Of a stretch of 50,563 nt of DNA, positions 32,415-40,139 are shown in pieces. Under the pieces are notes generated by a model. The model made no database searches and was not told the origin of the DNA. It saw only the letters and a program-made list of their open reading frames with translations. The DNA lies in contig NZ_PHRF01000121.1 of the NCBI RefSeq assembly GCF_004151105.1, positions 35,092 through 85,654 of the forward strand, written 5' to 3'. Both the position numbers and the translations under genes were made by a program. Each line of letters opens with the position of its first letter. Positions within the stretch are counted from its first letter, which is position 1. Origin of the DNA: Streptomyces sp. L-9-10. GTDB taxonomy: Bacteria; Actinomycetota; Actinomycetes; Streptomycetales; Streptomycetaceae.

Positions 32415-33812
32415 ATGACGGAAATTCTTGCGCAGGACGCCGCCGTAACCGGTATATCGAGGGCTGCCCGGGTGATCGAACACCCGGCCTGGCGGGAGCT
32501 CAAGGATGCCGTCGAGGAGATCCGCCCCTGGCAGTCCGAGGACGGCTCGATCGACTTCGACGCCCAGGGCGCCCCGGCGCGCGCTCTCGTCGAGGCGACG
32601 GTCGACCGGGTCGTCACCGCGGTCGAGCAGCTCTCCCCGCTCCTCCCGCACGACTCCGCCTACCACACGGCGCTCGTCGCCGATCTGCGCAAATGGGCCG
32701 ACGGCGCCTTCGACGTCCCGGACTTCCTGGACTCGCTGCTGGCCTTCCAGCCCGCCGCCGACCGGGTGGACGGCCTCCAGCACCTCGCCGTCTTCCCCAT
32801 GTACACGCAGAACGGCAACCCCGACCGCAATCTCGAAGCGGTCGTGCTGCGCATGGTCTGGCCCGAGTGGCTCGCCGAACTGGAGCGCACGCGCTACGAC
32901 AACCCGCTCTTCTGCGGCATCACCTTCGAGGACTTCACCTCCGGCTACGACACCAACTCCGCGGTGTTCTTCCCGGAGACCATCGCCGTACGCGAGGCCC
33001 CGGAGCGGTTCAGCTGGGGCGGGATCTTCTGCGACCGCGAGGCCGCCCGCTTCCGCCGGGTCATCGACGCGGCCGTCCGTACGCTCGGCGTCGAACTGCC
33101 CGACGACATCAGCGCGATGGTCGCCGACCAGGAACGCTGCCAGCAGGCGTTCGTGCTCTGGGACATGATCCACGACCGCACGCACAGCCATGGCGACCTG
33201 CCGTTCGACCCCTTCATGATCAAGCAGCGCCAGCCGTTCTGGATGTACGGGCTCGAGGAGCTGCGCTGCGACCTCACCGCCTTCCGGGAGGCCGTACGGC
33301 TGGAAGCGGACGGTGTCGCGCAGGGCCGCGACGTCCAGTACGCCGTCCTCTTCGACCGGATGTTCCGCTTCCCGGTCACCGGCGCGCGGGTGCGCAACTA
33401 CGACGGACTCGGCGGCCAGCTGCTCTTCGCCTATCTCCACCAGCACGATGTGGTGCGCTGGACGGACAACACCCTGCGCATCGACTGGGAGCGGGCCCCG
33501 CAGGTCACCAACCAGCTCTGCGCGGAGATCGAGGACCTGTACCGGGCCGGCATCGACCGCCCCAAGCTGGTCCACTGGTTCGCCGCGTACGAACTGGTCT
33601 CGACGTATCTCGCCCCGCACCCCGGCTCCCGCTGGGCCAAGGGCCCCGACGCCCTCGACCTCACCCAGCCGCCTCGTAAGCTGGTCGACGACGTGCTTCC
33701 GGACGAGTTTCCGCTCAGCATGTTCTACGAGGCGCTCTCCAAGAAGCTGAAGAACGTGATCGCCTCGACCAAGGGGATCCGCGCCAACGACACCGGGCGA
33801 GCGGCCGCGTGA
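32415..33812 (+). CDS. DUF6421 family protein
   Basis: 465 residues from ATG 32415 (GGAGG 8 nt upstream). I recognise this as the actinobacterial DUF6421 family by overall sequence and by its constant place before an SDR and a threonine-aldolase-like gene. Conserved-looking stretches rich in His, Asp and Trp include WDMIHDRTHSHGDLPFDPFM, RQPFWMYGLEELRCDLTAFR and FAYLHQHDVVRWTD. The HDRTHSHGD segment could be a metal site. No signal or membrane segment. Biochemical role unknown; possibly amino-acid-related given the operon. Confidence 0.75.
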   Translation: MTEILAQDAAVTGISRAARVIEHPAWRELKDAVEEIRPWQSEDGSIDFDAQGAPARALVEATVDRVVTAVEQLSPLLPHDSAYHTALVADLRKWADGAFDVPDFLDSLLAFQPAADRVDGLQHLAVFPMYTQNGNPDRNLEAVVLRMVWPEWLAELERTRYDNPLFCGITFEDFTSGYDTNSAVFFPETIAVREAPERFSWGGIFCDREAARFRRVIDAAVRTLGVELPDDISAMVADQERCQQAFVLWDMIHDRTHSHGDLPFDPFMIKQRQPFWMYGLEELRCDLTAFREAVRLEADGVAQGRDVQYAVLFDRMFRFPVTGARVRNYDGLGGQLLFAYLHQHDVVRWTDNTLRIDWERAPQVTNQLCAEIEDLYRAGIDRPKLVHWFAAYELVSTYLAPHPGSRWAKGPDALDLTQPPRKLVDDVLPDEFPLSMFYEALSKKLKNVIASTKGIRANDTGRAAA

Positions 33813-33838
33813 GCCCTCGCGAGCGAGAGGCCACGGCC

Positions 33839-34597
33839 ATGAACGGAAACGGTGCCGGGAACGGCGCACTGGACGGCGCCGTGATCGCGGTGGCCGGAGC
33901 GGCGGGTCCCGCGGGCCGGGCCGTGCTGCTGCGGCTCGCGGCGGCGGGCGCCACGGTCGTCGGCGCGGACGCGGACGCCACCCGGCTGGCCGAGGCGGTC
34001 GACGCCGCACGGTCGCGGGGCGGCGCCACGATCACCGGCGACACCGTCGATCTGCTCGACCTCGCCGCCACCCGCGCGTGGGCGGACAAGACCGAGAAGG
34101 AGTTCGGCCGGATCGACGGACTGGTCCATCTCGTCGGCGGCTGGCGCGGCAGCGCCTCCTTCGCCGAGACCGATCTCGCCGACTGGGACCTGCTGGAGAA
34201 GCTGCTGATCCGCACCGTCCAGCACACCTCCCTCGCTTTCCACGACGGCCTGCTGCGCAGCGATCGCGGACGCTTCCTGCTGGTCAGCGCGGCGGGCGCG
34301 ACGAAGCCCACCGCGGGCAACGCCGCCTACGCCGCCGCCAAGGCCGCCGCCGAGGCATGGACGCTGGCCCTCGGCGACGCCTTCCGCAAGGCGGGGGGCG
34401 AGGAGGGCCCCCGGGCCGCGGCTGCCATTCTGGTGGTCAAGGCACTGGTGCACGACGCGATGCGCGCCGAGCGCCCGAATGCGAAGTTCGCGGGCTTCAC
34501 GGATGTCACGGACCTGGCCGAGGCCATCGCCGGAGTCTGGGACCGGCCCGCCCGGGAAGTGAATGGAAACCGCCTGTGGCTGACCCCCGAGCCGTGA
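33839..34597 (+). CDS. Short-chain dehydrogenase/reductase
   Basis: 252 residues from ATG 33839 (GAGAGG 8 nt upstream); GTG 33809, overlapping the DUF6421 stop as GTGA, is an alternative that adds ten residues. Rossmann start AVIAVAGAAGPAGRAVLLRL (a relaxed TGxxxGxG), VHLVGGWRGSASFAE, catalytic Ser in RFLLVSAAGATKPT and Tyr/Lys in NAAYAAAKAAAEAW. NAD(P)-dependent oxidoreductase of unknown substrate, in operon between DUF6421 and the aldolase, whose start it overlaps. Confidence 0.88.
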   Translation: MNGNGAGNGALDGAVIAVAGAAGPAGRAVLLRLAAAGATVVGADADATRLAEAVDAARSRGGATITGDTVDLLDLAATRAWADKTEKEFGRIDGLVHLVGGWRGSASFAETDLADWDLLEKLLIRTVQHTSLAFHDGLLRSDRGRFLLVSAAGATKPTAGNAAYAAAKAAAEAWTLALGDAFRKAGGEEGPRAAAAILVVKALVHDAMRAERPNAKFAGFTDVTDLAEAIAGVWDRPAREVNGNRLWLTPEP

Positions 34598-35664
34598 GGT
34601 CCCGTACGACGGACGCGCGCCGGCACCACGACCCCGACGTACGCGGCTTCGCGAGCGACAACTACGCGGGCGCCCACCCCGAGGTCCTGGCCGCGCTCGC
34701 CGTCGCCAACGGCGGCCATCAGATCGCCTACGGAGAGGACGACTACACCGGTCACCTCCAGCGCGTCATGCACAGCCACTTCGGCCCGACGGCGGAGGCC
34801 TTCCCGGTCTTCAACGGCACCGGCGCCAACGTGGTCGCGCTCCAGGCGCTCACCGACCGGTGGGGCGCGGTCATCTGCGCCGAGACCGCGCATATCAACG
34901 TGGACGAGGGCGGCGCCCCCGAGCGGGTCGCCGGCCTCAAGCTGCTGACCGTACCGACCCCGGACGGCAAGCTCACGCCCGAGCTGATCGACCGGCAGGC
35001 GTACGGCTGGGACGACGAGCACCGGGCCATGCCACAGGTCGTGTCGATCGCCCAGAACACCGAACTGGGCACGGTCTACACGCCCGACGAGATCCGCGCC
35101 ATCTGCACGCACGCCCATGAGCGGGGCATGAAGGTCCATCTCGACGGGGCGCGGATATCCAACGCCGCGGCGTCGCTGGACGTCCCGATGCGGACGTTCA
35201 CCAACACCGTCGGCGTCGATGTCCTCTCCTACGGCGGCACGAAGAACGGCATGCTCTTCGGCGAGGCCGTCGTCGTCCTCGACCCGGACGCCGCGCGGGC
35301 CATGAAGCATCTGCGGAAGCTGTCCATGCAGCTCGCGTCCAAGATGCGGTTCGTATCGGTGCAGTTGGAGGCGCTCCTCGCGGGCGACCTCTGGCTGCGC
35401 AACGCCCGGCACGGCAATGCGATGGCCCAGCGGCTCGCGGAGGGCGTACGCGCGGTGGACGGAGTGGAGATCCTCCACCCCGTCCAGGCCAATGCCGTCT
35501 TCGCGCGGCTGCCGCACGAGGTGAGTGTGCGCCTCCAGCGCCGGTTCCGGTTCTACTTCTGGGACGAGAAGGCGGGGGACGTCCGCTGGATGTGCTCCTT
35601 CGACACGACGGAGGACGACGTCGACGCCTTCGTGCAGGCGCTCAAGGAAGAGATGACGCGCTAG
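34576..35664 (+). CDS. Threonine aldolase-family PLP enzyme
   Basis: 362 residues from GTG 34576, 22 nt inside the SDR gene; GTG 34594 is an alternative. Fold-type I PLP motifs: FASDNYAGAHPEVLAALAVA, VFNGTGANVVALQALTD, KVHLDGARISNAAASLDVPM (cofactor Asp) and DVLSYGGTKNGMLFGEAVVV with the PLP Lys. It matches low-specificity L-threonine aldolase, which cleaves L-threonine and allo-threonine to glycine and acetaldehyde. It is last in the DUF6421-SDR-aldolase operon, ahead of a strong terminator. Confidence 0.93.
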   Translation: MADPRAVRSRTTDARRHHDPDVRGFASDNYAGAHPEVLAALAVANGGHQIAYGEDDYTGHLQRVMHSHFGPTAEAFPVFNGTGANVVALQALTDRWGAVICAETAHINVDEGGAPERVAGLKLLTVPTPDGKLTPELIDRQAYGWDDEHRAMPQVVSIAQNTELGTVYTPDEIRAICTHAHERGMKVHLDGARISNAAASLDVPMRTFTNTVGVDVLSYGGTKNGMLFGEAVVVLDPDAARAMKHLRKLSMQLASKMRFVSVQLEALLAGDLWLRNARHGNAMAQRLAEGVRAVDGVEILHPVQANAVFARLPHEVSVRLQRRFRFYFWDEKAGDVRWMCSFDTTEDDVDAFVQALKEEMTR

Positions 35665-35679
35665 GGCGCGAAAGCAGGC

Positions 35680-35713
35680 GACCGGCCGGAAACCCCTCGG
35701 TTTCCGGCCGGTC
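35680..35713. terminator. Perfect 15-bp hairpin after the aldolase
   Basis: GACCGGCCGGAAACC (35680-35694) pairs with GGTTTCCGGCCGGTC (35699-35713) around CCTC. It lies between convergent genes and can stop both. Confidence 0.85.
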
Positions 35714-35770
35714 TCACCTCTCTGACGGATGCTTCCCGCCGCCCTCCGAGGAGAGCGGAGGAGAGACGTT

Positions 35771-36499
35771 TCAGCCGGTCTCCGCCGTACGGACCTGCGC
35801 CGGTGTGGGCGCGGTGCCGCCGAGGTGCGCGGGCACCCACCAGGTGTCCGCCGCGTCCCTCGGGCGTACCGGATAGGCGCGCTGCGCCGCCTCCAGCAGC
35901 TCCTGTACGCGTTCGCGCAGGCGGCGCGTGATCGCCCCGGCGTACTGGTCCGCCGCCGCCTCGATCTGCTCACCGACCCGGATCGTCACCGGGATGTGGC
36001 TGCGCTTGAAGTTGCGCGGCCGGCCCTTGGTCCACACCCGCTGGGTGCCCCACAGCGCCATCGGGATCAGCGGTACCCCGGCCTCCTGCGCCAGCCGGGC
36101 CGCGCCCGACTTGAAGCTCTTGAGGGTGAAGGACGGCGAGATGGTCGCCTCGGGGAAGACCCCGACGATCTCGCCGGAGCGCAGCGAGTCCAGCGCGTGG
36201 GCGTACGCCTGCTCGCCCTGCTGGCGGTCCACCGGGATGTGCTTCATGCCACGCATGAGCGGGCCGGAGACCTTGTGCCGGAAGACCGACTCCTTCGCCA
36301 TGAAGCGCACCAGGCGCTTCTGCGGGAGCGCCGCGAGGCCCGTGAAGATGAAATCCAGGTAGCTGATGTGGTTACTGACGAGCACGGCGCCACCGGTGCG
36401 CGGGATGTGCTCGGAACCCTGAGTGTCGATCTTCAGGTCCAGCGCCTTGAACATCGTGCGGGCGGCGCCGATGACCGGCCGATAGACGAGCTCTGCCAT
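35771..36499 (-). CDS. 1-acyl-sn-glycerol-3-phosphate acyltransferase (PlsC-like)
   Basis: 242 residues. Acyltransferase motif I is VLVSNHISYLDFIF (HxxxxD), followed by KRLVRFMAKESVFRHKVSGP, motif III GEIVGVFPEATISPSF and IPMALWGTQRVW. It transfers a fatty acyl chain to lysophosphatidate at the membrane in phospholipid synthesis, or to a related acceptor. Single gene, opposite to its neighbours. Confidence 0.92.
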   Translation of the reverse strand: MAELVYRPVIGAARTMFKALDLKIDTQGSEHIPRTGGAVLVSNHISYLDFIFTGLAALPQKRLVRFMAKESVFRHKVSGPLMRGMKHIPVDRQQGEQAYAHALDSLRSGEIVGVFPEATISPSFTLKSFKSGAARLAQEAGVPLIPMALWGTQRVWTKGRPRNFKRSHIPVTIRVGEQIEAAADQYAGAITRRLRERVQELLEAAQRAYPVRPRDAADTWWVPAHLGGTAPTPAQVRTAETG

Positions 36500-36825
36500 C
36501 AGGTGAGGACCCTTCTGTTCCGGGGAGGGTTCTCCCGGCGGAAGTTACGCAGCCGTAGGTTTTCGGCATTCCGCCGATCGTGCCCCATACGCGGCCTCGT
36601 GGCCAGTCCTGGTCTGTGCGTCCGGCGAGATTCTCGTCACGTCGGCGTCATGTCATCGCAGCGCAGGCGTGGTGCGCCGGACCAACAGGTACATCTCGTA
36701 CCCCGGGCCCGCGGCCGGAGACCGCGTCGAGGAGGGCGGCGGCGAGCGCGCGCCCCCTGGCCGACAGTCCCGCCATGTCGGCGGCCGCGGAATATTCCGC
36801 GGTGGTGTGAACGCTGCACCCGGGG
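36500..36825. other. Intergenic stretch with no supported gene
   Basis: About 325 nt between divergent genes. Minus-strand frames contain protein-like pieces (AGLSARGRALAAALLDAV in one frame; GYEMYLLVRRTTPALR, ending at a TGA, in another) that do not join in one frame and have no start site. They may be the remains of a decayed gene. No clear promoter or terminator was picked out. Confidence 0.35.
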
Positions 36826-37245
36826 ATGAGTACGACAGGACTCATGCGCGTACGGCGGCGCTCACGGCGGGCGGGCGCCCACCGAGTGCTGCGTGGGCGC
36901 GGGGACGGGAGGCCGATGGTGCGGGGGAACGACGGCGGTGAGCGGCTCGGCGCGGCCGAGCTGGGCGCCGAGCTGGGGGAGCGGGCCACGCTCGTCCAGT
37001 TCTCCAGCGCGTTCTGTCAGCCCTGCCGGGCCACCCGGCGCACCCTCGCCGAAGTGGCGGGCATGGTCGACGGCGTCTCCCATGTGGAGCTGGACGCCGA
37101 GGAACGGCTGGAACTGGTGCGTGAGCTGGGCATCCTCAGGACCCCGACGGTGCTGGTGCTGGACGCCGGGGGCCGCGTCGTACGGAGAGCGGCCGGTCAG
37201 CCCCGCACAGCGGATGTGATCGCTGCCCTGGGCGAGGCGCTGTGA
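36826..37245 (+). CDS. Thioredoxin-family protein
   Basis: 139 residues from ATG 36826 (GGGG 6 nt upstream). The thioredoxin fold is visible from about residue 35: ERATLVQFSSAFCQPCRATR with the CxxC active site CQPC, then HVELDAEERLELVRELGILR and TPTVLVLDAGGRVVRRAAGQ, including the cis-Pro. It probably reduces or exchanges disulfides. Relatives I recall begin with a hydrophobic anchor, but here residues 8-30 are Arg-rich as read, and the hydrophobic-like AALTAGG lies in another frame. The start may therefore be altered, or translation begins near GTG 36919. Confidence 0.82.
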   Translation: MSTTGLMRVRRRSRRAGAHRVLRGRGDGRPMVRGNDGGERLGAAELGAELGERATLVQFSSAFCQPCRATRRTLAEVAGMVDGVSHVELDAEERLELVRELGILRTPTVLVLDAGGRVVRRAAGQPRTADVIAALGEAL

Positions 37246-37280
37246 CGCCGGGGTCCGACGCGGGGACGGGCGTTACGTAC

Positions 37281-37310
37281 TTGACTGCGCCCGCCACCTA
37301 TCGTCACGCT
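37281..37310 (+). promoter_or_regulatory. Promoter for a leaderless leader-peptide transcript
   Basis: TTGACT (37281-37286) and CACGCT (37305-37310), 18 nt apart. The -10 lies 7 nt before GTG 37317, the spacing of a leaderless transcript starting at that codon. The -10 is weak. Confidence 0.45.
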
Positions 37311-37316
37311 GATCAG

Positions 37317-37397
37317 GTGCCCCAAGAACTCCTTCTCTACGGGCGGGCCCATGTCGATCTGGCCCGCAACGCGAGCGCGCGCTGTCCGGCTGTCTGA
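37317..37397 (+). CDS. Cysteine-type regulatory leader peptide upstream of flavin reductase
   Basis: 26 codons from GTG 37317. The product contains RAHVDLARNASARCPAV, matching the (R)xHVDLxRxxSAxC pattern of actinobacterial leader peptides placed ahead of sulfur-metabolism genes. In characterised mycobacterial relatives, ribosome stalling at the Cys codons during cysteine limitation switches on the downstream gene. It ends 43 nt before the flavin reductase ATG. Role inferred from the motif and position. Confidence 0.72.
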   Translation: MPQELLLYGRAHVDLARNASARCPAV

Positions 37398-37440
37398 GCA
37401 GCCACGGCCCTGTTCGCCACTCCCGAAGAAGGACAACTCC

Positions 37441-37947
37441 ATGACGGCCACACCCGATCTCTCCACTCCCCGACTGGCCACTCCCGATCTGCTCCGCTCC
37501 GTGTTCCGGCAGCACGCCGCGGGCGTCGCGGTCATCACGGCCCAGGGGGAGGGCCCGGTCGGATTCACCGCCACCTCCCTCAACTCGGCAGCCGCCGAGC
37601 CCCCGTTGATCTCCTTCGGCGTGGGCACCTCCTCTTCCAGCTGGCCGGTCCTCGCCGAGGCCGACCATGTCGGCGTGCACATACTCGGCGAGCACCAGAC
37701 GGATCTGGCGGCCACGTTCGCGCGCAGCGGCGCCGACCGGTTCGCGCCGCCCACGTCCTGGCGGACCGGGCCCGAGGGGGTGCCGGTGCTCGACGGCGTC
37801 GTGGCCTGGCTGGTCTGCCGGGTGATCGCCCGGGTCCCCGCCGGGGACCACCGGCTGGTGATCGCCCAGGCCGTCGTCGGCGACCCCGCGGGCGGCGGCC
37901 GGCCGCTCCTCTACCACCAGGGACGGTTCAACGCGCTGCGCGACTGA
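37441..37947 (+). CDS. Flavin reductase family protein (FMN-binding split barrel)
   Basis: 168 residues from ATG 37441 (AAGGA 8 nt upstream). Flavin-reductase signature: LRSVFRQHAAGVAVITAQGE, VGFTATSLNSAAAEPPLISF, HVGVHILGEHQTDLAATFAR, and LLYHQGRFNAL at the end. These enzymes supply reduced FMN to two-component monooxygenases, including alkanesulfonate and other desulfonating systems. The cysteine-type leader peptide upstream indicates a sulfur-scavenging role, but no monooxygenase gene is nearby. Confidence 0.92.
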   Translation: MTATPDLSTPRLATPDLLRSVFRQHAAGVAVITAQGEGPVGFTATSLNSAAAEPPLISFGVGTSSSSWPVLAEADHVGVHILGEHQTDLAATFARSGADRFAPPTSWRTGPEGVPVLDGVVAWLVCRVIARVPAGDHRLVIAQAVVGDPAGGGRPLLYHQGRFNALRD

Positions 37948-37993
37948 GTGTTCTCTCTCCGGCTCTCCCGCCGCGTTGGCAAGGTCACAGTTC

Positions 37994-38047
37994 CAAGCGC
38001 TTGCTCAGCGGGAATATTCTGGGTGTACTGGCGAGTAATATTTACTC
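37994..38047. promoter_or_regulatory. Two palindromes upstream of etfB
   Basis: CAAGCGCTTG (37994-38003) is a perfect palindrome, and GAGTAA-TAT-TTACTC (38033-38047) a perfect inverted repeat. Both are AT-richer than the surroundings and lie 100-150 nt before the etfB start; candidate operators or a leader hairpin. Confidence 0.45.
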
Positions 38048-38145
38048 CGGTGCGCCGGTCTCCCCGACCGGAAACCGCCCCATAAGGCGCCTATGCTGCG
38101 TGCAACAAGGCAGCCCAGAAATGACGATGCAGTAGGAGAGCCGGC

Positions 38146-38940
38146 GTGAGCTTGAGGATCGTTGTCTGTGTGAAGTACGTGCCCGACGCCACCGGCGACC
38201 GGCACTTCGCCGATGACCTGACCGTCGACCGGGACGACGTGGACGGTCTGCTGTCGGAGCTCGACGAGTACGCGGTCGAGCAGGCCCTGCAGATCGCCGG
38301 GGACTTCGACGGGGACGGCGACGCCGAGATCACCGTGCTGACCGTCGGCCCCGAGGACGCCAAGGACGCGCTGCGCAAGGCGCTCTCCATGGGCGCGGAC
38401 AAGGCCGTCCACGTCGAGGACGACGACCTGCACGGCACGGACGTGATGGGCACGTCCCTCGTCCTGGCCAAGGCCATCGAGAAGACCGGCTACGACCTCG
38501 TCATCTGCGGTATGGCCTCCACCGACGGCACGATGGGCGTGCTGCCCGCGATCCTCGCCGAGCGGCTCGGCGTTCCGCAGGTCACGCTGCTCTCCGAGGT
38601 CGCGGTGGCGGACGGACTCGTCAAGGGCCGCAGGGACGGCGACACCGCGAGCGAGCAGCTGGAGGCGTCCCTGCCGGCGGTCGTGTCGGTGACGGACCAG
38701 TCGGGCGAGGCACGCTACCCGTCCTTCAAGGGCATCATGGCCGCGAAGAAGAAGCCGGTGCAGTCCTGGGACCTGGAAGACCTGGAGATCGACGCGGACG
38801 AGGTCGGCCTCGAAGGCGCCTGGACCGCGGTCGACTCGGCGACGGAGCGCCCGGCCCGTACGGCGGGCACGATCGTCAAGGACGAGGGCGAGGGCGGCAA
38901 GCAGCTCGCCGCCTTCCTCGCGGAGCGGAAATTCGTCTGA
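38146..38940 (+). CDS. etfB: Electron transfer flavoprotein beta subunit
   Basis: 264 residues from GTG 38146 (AGGAGAG 7 nt upstream). The ETF beta fold starts LRIVVCVKYVPDATGDRHFA and has DEYAVEQALQIAG, SMGADKAVHVEDDDL, LVICGMASTDGTMGVLPAIL with nucleotide-binding residues, and the recognition-loop region ARYPSFKGIMAAKKKPVQSW. It forms a heterodimer with EtfA that carries electrons from acyl-CoA and other dehydrogenases to the quinone pool. It is separated by 96 nt from etfA on the same strand. Confidence 0.96.
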   Translation: MSLRIVVCVKYVPDATGDRHFADDLTVDRDDVDGLLSELDEYAVEQALQIAGDFDGDGDAEITVLTVGPEDAKDALRKALSMGADKAVHVEDDDLHGTDVMGTSLVLAKAIEKTGYDLVICGMASTDGTMGVLPAILAERLGVPQVTLLSEVAVADGLVKGRRDGDTASEQLEASLPAVVSVTDQSGEARYPSFKGIMAAKKKPVQSWDLEDLEIDADEVGLEGAWTAVDSATERPARTAGTIVKDEGEGGKQLAAFLAERKFV

Positions 38941-39036
38941 CGCGGTCTCGCGGGCCGGAAGCCCGTCCGAGTCCCGTCCGAGCCCCACTCGCCGACCGCC
39001 CCCCTCATCTTTCGCAAGCAGGAGAGAAGAAGTCCC

Positions 39037-39999
39037 ATGGCTGAAGTTCTCGTCTATGTCGACCACGTGGACGGTGCCGTCCGCAAGCCCACCCTGGAAC
39101 TGCTGACGCTGGCCCGCCGGCTCGGCGAGCCCGTCGCCGTCGCGCTCGGCCCCGGCGCCGGGAGCACCGCTCCCGCGCTCGCCGAGCACGGCGCGGTGAA
39201 GGTGCTCACCGCCGACGCCGCCGAGTTCGCCGACTACCTCGTCGTCCCGAAGGTCGACGCGCTCCAGGCCGCCTACGAAGCCGTCTCGCCGGCCGCCGTG
39301 CTGCTCCCGTCCTCCGCCGAGGCCAAGGAGATCGCCGCGCGCCTCGCGGTCCGTATCGGCTCCGGGATCATCACCGACGCCGTCGACCTGGAGGCCGGTG
39401 AGGAGGGCCCGGTGGCGACGCAGTCCGTGTTCGCCGCCGCGTTCAGCACCAGGACCCGGGTCTCCAAGGGCACGCCCGTCATCACCGTCAAGCCCAACTC
39501 GGCCCCGGTCGAGGCCGCTCCGGCCGCGGGCGCCGTCGAGGCGCTGACGGTCTCCTTCTCCGAGAAGGCCACCGGTACGAAGGTCGTCGCCCGCACCCCG
39601 CGCGAGTCGACGGGGCGTCCGGAGCTGACCGAGGCCGCGATCGTCGTCTCCGGCGGCCGCGGCGTCAACGGAGCCGAGAACTTCGCGGTCATCGAGGCGC
39701 TCGCCGACTCCCTCGGCGCGGCCGTCGGCGCCTCCCGCGCCGCCGTCGACGCCGGCTGGTACCCGCACTCCAGCCAGGTCGGCCAGACCGGCAAGTCGGT
39801 CTCCCCGCAGCTGTACATCGCCTCCGGCATCTCCGGTGCCATCCAGCACCGCGCCGGTATGCAGACGTCGAAGACGATCGTGGCGATCAACAAGGACTCC
39901 GAGGCGCCGATCTTCGACCTCGTCGACTACGGCGTCGTCGGCGACCTCTTCGAGGTCGTCCCGCAGCTCACCGGCGAGATCAAGATCCGCAAGGGCTGA
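39037..39999 (+). CDS. etfA: Electron transfer flavoprotein alpha subunit
   Basis: 320 residues from ATG 39037. The C-terminal FAD domain is clear: IVVSGGRGVNGAENFAVIEA, GASRAAVDAGWYPHSSQVGQ, TGKSVSPQLYIASGISGAIQ and HRAGMQTSKTIVAINKDSEA, with FDLVDYGVVGDLFEVVPQL at the end. The N-terminal domain packs with EtfB. Together they form the FAD/AMP-containing ETF. A strong hairpin follows 21 nt after the stop. Confidence 0.97.
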   Translation: MAEVLVYVDHVDGAVRKPTLELLTLARRLGEPVAVALGPGAGSTAPALAEHGAVKVLTADAAEFADYLVVPKVDALQAAYEAVSPAAVLLPSSAEAKEIAARLAVRIGSGIITDAVDLEAGEEGPVATQSVFAAAFSTRTRVSKGTPVITVKPNSAPVEAAPAAGAVEALTVSFSEKATGTKVVARTPRESTGRPELTEAAIVVSGGRGVNGAENFAVIEALADSLGAAVGASRAAVDAGWYPHSSQVGQTGKSVSPQLYIASGISGAIQHRAGMQTSKTIVAINKDSEAPIFDLVDYGVVGDLFEVVPQLTGEIKIRKG

Positions 40000-40020
40000 T
40001 CCGCCGACGTTGTACGGGCC

Positions 40021-40053
40021 GGGGCCGCGTGGTGATCATCACCGCGCGGCCCC
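40021..40053 (+). terminator. Terminator after etfA
   Basis: GGGGCCGCG (40021-40029) pairs with CGCGGCCCC (40045-40053); between them GGTGATCATCACC extends the stem after one T/G mismatch. Confidence 0.8.
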
Positions 40054-40139
40054 GCGTCGTTGACGCGGCGCGAGCCCGCCGATTAACTTCATTCAACGGA
40101 TTGTTGATTCCGCAGAGCGGAAAATTGGAGGGTGTGGGA

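Noticed and set aside
36648..36989. A 113-codon minus-strand ORF between the acyltransferase and thioredoxin genes
   Set aside because: It lacks a ribosome site, overlaps thioredoxin coding sequence and needs a frame change to join its protein-like parts; kept only as a remark on possible decay.
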